64,000 bases of DNA from Propionibacteriales bacterium (GTDB lineage Bacteria; Actinomycetota; Actinomycetes; Propionibacteriales; Nocardioidaceae), in NCBI GenBank assembly GCA_026392465.1, contig JAPLCA010000026.1:186001-250000 (forward strand), read 5' to 3'. Of this stretch, positions 58,768 through 64,000 are shown in pieces (position 1 is the stretch's first letter; each line of letters opens with the position of its first letter). A model generated the notes under the pieces. That model did not search any database. It was not told where the DNA came from and saw only the letters and a list, made by a program, of their open reading frames with translations. The translations under genes were made by a program, and so were the position numbers.

Positions 58768-60168
58768 ATGTCCAGCACAAGCCAGGGGTCGAGAGCCGTC
58801 GTGCTCGCGACCATCGGCGCCGCCTTCATGTCCAGCCTCGACCTCTTCGTCGTCAACGTCGCGTTCGACGACATCGGGCGCGACCTCGGCGTCGGCCGGC
58901 CGGGAGGCCCGAGCGCCGCCGACCTGAGCTGGGTGCTCAACGCGTACGCCGTCGCCTTCGCTGCCCTCCTGGTCCCGTTCGGTCGACTCGGCGACCGGTA
59001 CGGGCGCAAGCGACTCTTCGTCGGCGGGCTCGCGCTGTTCGTCGCGGCCAGCGTCGCCTGCGCGACGAGCCCCGACGTGTGGATGCTCGTCGCGTTCCGC
59101 GTGCTCCAGGCAGCCGGCGCCGCCGCCATGACCCCCACCAGCCTGGGCATCCTCATGGCCGCCCTGCCGCCGGAACGACGCGTGGGTGCGGTGCGGCTCT
59201 GGGCCGCCACCGGCGCCCTGGCAGCAGCGTTCGGCCCGACGGTCGGCGGCGTGCTCACCCAGGTCTCGTGGCACTGGGTCTTCCTCATCAATCTGCCCGT
59301 CGGCCTGGTGCTGCTGTGGCTCGCCGTCACCGCCGTGCAGGACGGTCCGGCCGACGACGACGCGACCCGCCCCGACCTGGCCGGGGCCGCGGTGTTCGCC
59401 GGCGCCGTCGGGCTCCTCGCCCTCGGCCTCACGAAGAGCAACGACTGGGGCTGGCTGGACCTGCGCACGCTCGGGTCGCTGGGCGCGGCGGTCGTCCTCG
59501 GCGCATCGTTCTGGGCGCAGTCGCGACGCCACCCGTCGCCGGTCATCCACCCGGAGCTGCTGCGCGTGCGCTCGTTCCGCTACGCCAACCTGGCGATGCT
59601 GGTCTTCAACGTCGCCTTCGCGGCCCAGCTGCTCGTGGGCATCCTGTGGCTGCAGCAGATCTGGGGCTACTCGTCGCTGCGCACCGGGTTCGCCGTCGCC
59701 GTCGGTCCGGCCATGGCGCCGGTCACGGCCGCCCTCGCGCACCGGTTCCTCGCCGACGTGTCCCCCGCACGCCTGGTGGCCGCGGGCTCGGTGGTGTGCG
59801 CGCTGGGCAACGTCTGGCTGATCTCGGTGATGGGCCCGGAGCCCGCGTTCGCGTCGACCTACCTGCCCGGCTGGCTCCTCGGCGGCGTCGGCGTGGGTCT
59901 CGCCCTGCCCAACCTCATCGCCGGCGGCACCCGCGAGCTCGCACCCCACCAGTCCGCGACGGGCAGCGCCGTCGTGACCATGTCGCGGCAGATCGGCTTC
60001 GTCGTCGGCGTCAGCGTGCTGTTCGCGATCGTGGGCGGCGCGCAGGGCATGGCCGCCCGCGACGGCTTCGTCACGACGTGGGCGGTCTCGGCGGGTGCAC
60101 TGCTGGTCGCAGCCGTGCTCGCCCTCGGGATGACCAGCCGGGCCCCGGAGCCGGTGCGGACGGCGTGA
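58768..60168 (+). CDS. MFS drug exporter, DHA2 (14-helix) type
   Basis: 466 residues with about 14 membrane helices. Motif A appears as GRLGDRYGRKRLF; the N-terminal SLDLFVVNVAFDDIG is the D1-type motif of DHA2 exporters, and motif C-like GPTVGGVL follows. These pumps expel drugs or dyes by proton antiport. Divergent partner is an HxlR regulator. Convergent with the LacI gene, 21 bp apart. Confidence 0.9.
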   Translation: MSSTSQGSRAVVLATIGAAFMSSLDLFVVNVAFDDIGRDLGVGRPGGPSAADLSWVLNAYAVAFAALLVPFGRLGDRYGRKRLFVGGLALFVAASVACATSPDVWMLVAFRVLQAAGAAAMTPTSLGILMAALPPERRVGAVRLWAATGALAAAFGPTVGGVLTQVSWHWVFLINLPVGLVLLWLAVTAVQDGPADDDATRPDLAGAAVFAGAVGLLALGLTKSNDWGWLDLRTLGSLGAAVVLGASFWAQSRRHPSPVIHPELLRVRSFRYANLAMLVFNVAFAAQLLVGILWLQQIWGYSSLRTGFAVAVGPAMAPVTAALAHRFLADVSPARLVAAGSVVCALGNVWLISVMGPEPAFASTYLPGWLLGGVGVGLALPNLIAGGTRELAPHQSATGSAVVTMSRQIGFVVGVSVLFAIVGGAQGMAARDGFVTTWAVSAGALLVAAVLALGMTSRAPEPVRTA

Positions 60169-60189
60169 TCCAGCGACGCCCGCCGACGG

Positions 60190-61206
60190 CTACGACGGGG
60201 GCCGGGCCGAGGTGCTGCGCGGGATGAGCGTCGGGGCGACGACGACGTGACGGACAGGGGCACCCGCCCGCGTCTCGTCCAGGAGCTCGAGGGTGGCGGC
60301 CGCGATCTGGTCGAACGGCACTCTCACGGTCGTGAGCGGCCGGGGCAGGCGGGCCGAGACCGGAACGTCGTTGTAGCCCACGACCGAGACGTCCTCCGGC
60401 ACCGAGAGCTCGAGCGCCTGGGCCGCGGCCAGCACTCCGATCGCCGTGTTGTCGTTCACCGCGAACACCGCCGTGGGGCGGTCGGGCGACGCCAGCACGC
60501 GACGCGCGACGTCCTCGCCGGACTCCATGCTGAACGCCGACTCGTGCACCAGGTCGCCGACGTCGGTGACCCCCACCTCCGCCAGCGCACGGCGGAAGCC
60601 GGCCTGCCGCCCGACGGCGCTCGACGCGTACGACGGACCCGCCACGAGCGCGATGCGACGGTGCCCGAGGTCGACGAGGTGCCGGGCCGCGAGGTAGCCG
60701 CCGAGCTCGTCGTCGCCCACCGCGGACGGGGTGCTGCCGTCCGCGCGCAGCGCAAGGACGACCGGGACGCCGCGGTCGCGCAGACGTGCGGTGAGGTCGT
60801 CGCCCAGGCGGGCCGTGGTGAGCACGAGGCCGTCGACCCGCTGGTCGAGCAGCCGCTCGACGGCCTCCTGCTCGGTGGCCGGGTCGTCGTCGGTGGTGGC
60901 GACGATGGCGAACTGGTCGCGTCGGGCGCAGGCGGCCGCGACCTGCTCGAAGGTCATCGCCATGACGGTGTCAGTGAGGCGGGGCACCAGGACGCCCACC
61001 GTGCGGGTCTGCTGACGACGCAGGGCCGAGGCGAACCGGTCGCGGCGGTAGCCGAGACGCTGGGCGGCGTCGCGCACCCGCTGGGCCGACGCGCTGTGCG
61101 ACGTCGGAAGCCGCTCGTCGAGCACACGGGAGACGGTCGACTTCGAGACCCCGGCCTCCCGTGCGACGTCGAGGATCGTGGGCGGACGCAGCGGCGACTC
61201 GGTCAC
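60190..61206 (-). CDS. LacI family transcriptional regulator
   Basis: 338 residues from a GTG. Helix-turn-helix TILDVAREAGVSKSTVSRVL, hinge helix region and a sugar-binding-type effector domain (VDGLVLTTARL; AVFAVNDNTAIGVLAAA; SVVGYNDVPVSARL). Divergent from the Nramp-like gene. Near-identical GGGAACGTTCCC operators precede both downstream structural genes, and a variant precedes its own start, so it should control all three. Confidence 0.9.
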   Translation of the reverse strand: MTESPLRPPTILDVAREAGVSKSTVSRVLDERLPTSHSASAQRVRDAAQRLGYRRDRFASALRRQQTRTVGVLVPRLTDTVMAMTFEQVAAACARRDQFAIVATTDDDPATEQEAVERLLDQRVDGLVLTTARLGDDLTARLRDRGVPVVLALRADGSTPSAVGDDELGGYLAARHLVDLGHRRIALVAGPSYASSAVGRQAGFRRALAEVGVTDVGDLVHESAFSMESGEDVARRVLASPDRPTAVFAVNDNTAIGVLAAAQALELSVPEDVSVVGYNDVPVSARLPRPLTTVRVPFDQIAAATLELLDETRAGAPVRHVVVAPTLIPRSTSARPPS

Positions 61207-61240
61207 GCTCGCTCCTCGGTGCTCGTCGGGCGGGGTCGGT

Positions 61241-61252
61241 GGGATCGTTCCC
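61241..61252. promoter_or_regulatory. LacI-type operator, autoregulatory
   Basis: GGGATCGTTCCC, one base off the consensus GGGAACGTTCCC, 35 bp upstream of the LacI gene start. Confidence 0.55.
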
Positions 61253-61318
61253 GCCCAGCATAGGAGCACGCGGGGCCGCCACCGGTGCGCCCGACCGCGA
61301 GAGAATCCGCCGGGACGG

Positions 61319-61369
61319 TTGACAGCGTGTTCCCCGTCACACACGATGGGAACGTTCCCGTGAACGTTG
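61319..61369 (+). promoter_or_regulatory. Promoter and double LacI operator of the Nramp-like gene
   Basis: TTGACA (61319-61324) followed by GCGTG, -10-like CACGAT after 17 bp, then the palindrome GGGAACGTTCCC (61348-61359) and a second partial site GAACGTTG whose centre is 12 bp further. The same layout precedes the lyase gene at 62821. Confidence 0.7.
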
Positions 61370-61482
61370 TCACATCGGCCACCGCCCCTGGCACCGTCCC
61401 GTCCACCTCGGGAGCAGCGGCCGGACCGACCGGCCGGACCCCCCGGACGAGCCGTCCGCGGGGTAGACAGAGAAGGACGCCC

Positions 61483-62748
61483 ATGACCGACACCGCACCC
61501 GTCCGCACCGACCCGGTGGGGCCCGCCGACGAGCAGCCCCGCCGGTCCCGCCGCGGGCTCACCGCCACCTTCGCCCTCATGGGGCCCAGCTTCATCGCCG
61601 GCGCCTGGCAGTTCGGGCCCGGCAACCTCGCGTCGGCCGTGCAGGCCGGCAGTGCCCACGGCTACACCCTCATCTGGGTCATCGCCCTCTCCACGGTGCT
61701 CATGATCGCCTTCACCGACATGAGCGTGCGCCTCGCCGTCGTCTCCCCCGGCTCCCTGGTGCAGACGATCAAGGACCGTCTCGGCCGTCCCGTCGGCGCC
61801 GCGGCCGGCATCGGCGTCTTCCTCATCAGCCTCTGCTTCTCCGTCGGCAACGCCGTGGGCTCCGGCCTCGGGTTCTCGATGCTGTTCGGCGGGTCGCCAA
61901 CGCTGTGGACGCTCGGCTGCACGATCGTCGTCGCCGCCGTCGCCTGGGCTCCGAACTACTACAAGCTGTTCGAGCGGGCCATGCTCGGCATGGTGGTGCT
62001 GATGGGCATCGGCTTCGTCCTCGGCGCCTTCCTCTCCCAGCCCGACTGGGTGTCGGCGGCCGACGGCCTGTTCCCGACCCTGCCGTCGGACGCCGGCCTG
62101 CTCGTCATCGCTCTCGTCGGCACGAACTTCTCCATCAACGCCGCCTTCTTCACGGGCTACGCCTCCCGCGAGCGCGGCCTGAGGGCCGAGGACTACCGCA
62201 CGACGACGATCGCCGACACCATCCCCGGCATCCTCGCCCCGGGCATCATGACCGCACTGGTGATCGTCACCGCCGCAGCCGCCCTGCAGAACACGGGCAC
62301 CGCCGCAGCCTCGTTCCCCGAGCTCGCGAACGTCCTGCGCCCCGTGGCCGGCGACTTCGGCAGCGTGCTCTTCGGGCTCGGCTTCTCGGCCGCCGCGTTC
62401 TCCTCGATGGTCGCCAACGCGACCGCCGGCGGCACGCTGCTGTCCGACGGCCTGGGCCACGGCAACACGATGGAACGGCTGGGCGTGAAGATCGGCATGC
62501 TCACCGTGCTGACGTTCGGGCTCGTGGTCACCCTGGTGGCGAGCGGCTCGCCCGTCGAGTTGATCATCACCGCGCAGGCCCTCACCGTCGTCGTGGCACC
62601 GATGCTCGGGCTGCTGCTGTTCGTCATGACCACCCGGCGCGACCTGATGGGCCGTTTCGTGAACCGGTGGTGGCAGAACGCGCTGGGCGTCGCGGGCCTG
62701 GTGGCCATCTTCGCCCTCTGCTACCGACTGCTGACCACCCTGCTCTGA
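61483..62748 (+). CDS. Nramp-superfamily transporter lacking the canonical metal-binding motifs
   Basis: 421 residues, about 11 membrane helices. The helix 1 motif reads FGPGN (44-48) where metal-transporting Nramps have DPGN, and the helix 6 region reads GTNFSINAAFF (213-223) where MPH is expected. Both the Asp and the Met/His metal ligands are therefore missing, although the surrounding pattern (MGPSFIAGAWQ; ASAVQAGSAHGYTLIW) is clearly Nramp-like. Under LacI control with a lyase, it may carry an organic substrate rather than Mn2+ (inference). ATG preceded by AGAAGGA. Confidence 0.85.
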   Translation: MTDTAPVRTDPVGPADEQPRRSRRGLTATFALMGPSFIAGAWQFGPGNLASAVQAGSAHGYTLIWVIALSTVLMIAFTDMSVRLAVVSPGSLVQTIKDRLGRPVGAAAGIGVFLISLCFSVGNAVGSGLGFSMLFGGSPTLWTLGCTIVVAAVAWAPNYYKLFERAMLGMVVLMGIGFVLGAFLSQPDWVSAADGLFPTLPSDAGLLVIALVGTNFSINAAFFTGYASRERGLRAEDYRTTTIADTIPGILAPGIMTALVIVTAAAALQNTGTAAASFPELANVLRPVAGDFGSVLFGLGFSAAAFSSMVANATAGGTLLSDGLGHGNTMERLGVKIGMLTVLTFGLVVTLVASGSPVELIITAQALTVVVAPMLGLLLFVMTTRRDLMGRFVNRWWQNALGVAGLVAIFALCYRLLTTLL

Positions 62749-62758
62749 CCGTCCTCCG

Positions 62759-62793
62759 GTCGGCCCCGCTCCTCGCACAGGAGCGGGGCCGAC
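62759..62793 (+). terminator. Terminator after the Nramp-like gene
   Basis: GTCGGCCCCGCTCCT-cgcac-AGGAGCGGGGCCGAC, a perfect 15-bp stem, so the lyase gene needs its own promoter. Confidence 0.8.
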
Positions 62794-62820
62794 GTGCGTC
62801 GAGTCGCCTGACCACGGACC

Positions 62821-62878
62821 TTGACAGCGTGACCACGGTCGCTCACACTGAGAACGGGAACGTTCCCGCGAACGTTCC
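62821..62878 (+). promoter_or_regulatory. Promoter and double LacI operator of the lyase gene
   Basis: TTGACAGCGTG (62821-62831), -10-like CACACT (62844-62849) after 17 bp, then GGGAACGTTCCC (62856-62867) and GAACGTTCC (62870-62878), centres 12 bp apart. Same order and spacing as at 61319-61369. Confidence 0.7.
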
Positions 62879-62908
62879 AATCCGACCATTCGCGACGAAG
62901 GAACCACC

Positions 62909-63823
62909 ATGACGCTCGACCTGCGCGGCCTCACCCCCGCTCCCGTCACCCCGTTCACCCGCGACCTCGAGGTCGACTACGACGCCGTGGCGTCGCTGAC
63001 CCGCTGGTACGCATCCATCCCCGGCATCACCGGACTGGTCTACCTCGGCCACGCCGGCGAGGGCACCTACCTGACCCAGGAGGAGCAGGTCCGCGTCATC
63101 GAGGTCGCCGTCGAGAACGCCGGCGAGGTCCCCGTGATCGCCGGCATCACCGGCGAGGGCGACAAGGTCGCCGGCCTGGAGGCCAAGCGGGCGATCGACG
63201 CGGGCGCCTCGGCCGGCCTGCTCTACCCGTCGCACGGCTGGCTGCGCTTCGGCTACCAGCAGGGCGCCCCGCAGGAGCGGTACCGGATCGTCCACGAGGA
63301 GTCCGGTCTGCCGCTCATCCTGTTCCAGTACCCCGACGCCACCAAGGCCAGCTACGACCTGGAGACCCAGCTCGAGATCGGCGCCCAGGCCGGTGTCTTC
63401 GCCACCAAGAACGGCGTGCGCAACATGCGGCGATGGGACACCGAGATCCCGGTGCTCCGCCAGGAGCTGCCCGACCTGCAGATCCTCTCGTGCCACGACG
63501 AGTACCTCCTGCACACGATGTTCGACGTCGACGGCCTGCTGGTCGGCTACGGGGGCATCGCCCCGGAGCTGCTCGTCGAGCTGATCGCCGCCGGCAAGGC
63601 CCAGGACTACCCCGCCGCCCGCGCTCTGCACGACGCGCTGCTGCCCGTGACGAAGGCGGTGTACCACCGCGGCTCCCACATGGAGGGCACCGTGGCGCTC
63701 AAGCTGGCACTCGTCGAGCGCGGCAAGCTCGAGCACGCCGCGGTCCGTCCTCCGCTGCTCGACCTCGCCCCCGAGGCGCAGGGCGAGATCAGCCTCGCGC
63801 TCAAGCACGCCGGGATCATCTGA
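62909..63823 (+). CDS. DapA-superfamily lyase/aldolase with altered active site
   Basis: 304 residues, TIM-barrel of the dihydrodipicolinate synthase / N-acetylneuraminate lyase superfamily. The Schiff-base lysine is Lys167 in VFATKNGVRN. The usual catalytic YNVP segment reads FQYP (139-142), so the catalytic Tyr is replaced by Phe, and the usual GTTGE loop is GHAGE (47-51). It is thus not a true DapA; a 2-keto acid aldolase or dehydratase acting on an unusual substrate is likely. It shares LacI operators with the Nramp-like transporter. Confidence 0.85.
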   Translation: MTLDLRGLTPAPVTPFTRDLEVDYDAVASLTRWYASIPGITGLVYLGHAGEGTYLTQEEQVRVIEVAVENAGEVPVIAGITGEGDKVAGLEAKRAIDAGASAGLLYPSHGWLRFGYQQGAPQERYRIVHEESGLPLILFQYPDATKASYDLETQLEIGAQAGVFATKNGVRNMRRWDTEIPVLRQELPDLQILSCHDEYLLHTMFDVDGLLVGYGGIAPELLVELIAAGKAQDYPAARALHDALLPVTKAVYHRGSHMEGTVALKLALVERGKLEHAAVRPPLLDLAPEAQGEISLALKHAGII

Positions 63824-64000
63824 ACCGACCCACACGCAGCGGCCGGTGGCTCCGGGCGCCGCGCCCCGCCTCGCCGTGGTGGACACGTCGGAGCGGGGCC
63901 CGGCCCCCGGGCCCACCGGCCCTCGTCACGCTCCGGGACTCGCTCACGCGGGCTCGGCCCGTCGAGGAGGTCGGACTTCTCCACGACGTCGAGCTCGCAC
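63824..64000. other. Right-edge stretch without an assignable gene
   Basis: A hairpin GGGCCCGG-ccc-CCGGGCCC (63896-63914) could terminate transcription of the lyase gene. To its right the minus strand has a frame reading ELDVVEKSDLLDG with coding-like third-position GC, perhaps the end of a gene entering from outside, but no stop codon places its end and I do not call it. Confidence 0.4.

Noticed and set aside
63607-63984. Minus-strand open frame entering from the right edge
   Set aside because: It begins with coding-like sequence but runs through a hairpin and antisense to the lyase gene without a stop at a sensible place, so no gene end can be set.

Overview
The window is high-GC DNA from an actinobacterium. 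GTG and TTG starts are common, 4-nt start/stop overlaps abound, and the informational genes are clearly actinobacterial. A complete mce lipid-import operon sits between rplL and rpoB. Together with the small-gene content this fits a Nocardioidaceae-like organism (Aeromicrobium/Nocardioides type), but the genus is an inference.

Layout. 1-2422: a leftward operon of a GntR/FCD regulator, an iron-dependent alcohol dehydrogenase of the hydroxyacid-oxoacid transhydrogenase type and a truncated FAD-linked oxidase. 2587-5356: a lipoprotein, a Nudix hydrolase and a membrane acyltransferase. 5376-5650: a large palindromic intergenic repeat that recurs at 36641-37018. 5714-13133: rpoC and rpoB, leftward; RpoB has Asn at the position equivalent to E. 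coli Ser531. 13471-24867: mceG-yrbEA-yrbEB-mceABCDEF plus two Mce-associated membrane proteins, leftward. 25361-26442: rplL and rplJ with a leader RNA. 26678-28799: an LppX/LprG-like lipoprotein and a soluble GAF histidine kinase. 28920-33829: a secretion and surface cluster of a CalY/TasA-like protein, a SipW-type signal peptidase, a four-repeat Ig-like surface protein and an OmpR-type two-component system whose kinase has a degenerate ATP-binding domain. 33933-36420: rplA, rplK, nusG, secE and tRNA-Trp. 37078-41803: malic enzyme, adenosine deaminase, two small membrane proteins, murB, rpmG, tRNA-Met and tRNA-Thr. 41877-42908: pyrD. 43057-55183: polyamine/GABA uptake and breakdown (ALDH, potCBDA, GntR plus a cytosolic Cache protein, LysR, gabT-gdh-gabD). 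55224-56491: small genes and a lower-GC islet flanked by a 34-bp duplication of part of an Lrp gene. 56386-60168: Lrp/ald and HxlR/MFS divergent pairs. 60190-63823: a LacI-controlled cluster of an Nramp-fold transporter lacking the metal-binding motifs and an atypical DapA-superfamily lyase.

How it works together. Several modules converge on succinate semialdehyde. GabT makes it from GABA, glutamate dehydrogenase recycles the amino acceptor, and two aldehyde dehydrogenases oxidise it. The transhydrogenase/FAD-oxidase pair at the left edge could feed 4-hydroxybutyrate into the same pool. Most catabolic units carry their own regulator and a visible palindromic or direct-repeat operator. The most interesting candidates for new biology are the LacI/Nramp-like/DapA-like regulon, the TasA/SipW/Ig-like cluster with 11-bp-phased direct repeats, and two families of dispersed palindromic repeats. 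No CRISPR array, transposase, prophage or rRNA gene was seen.
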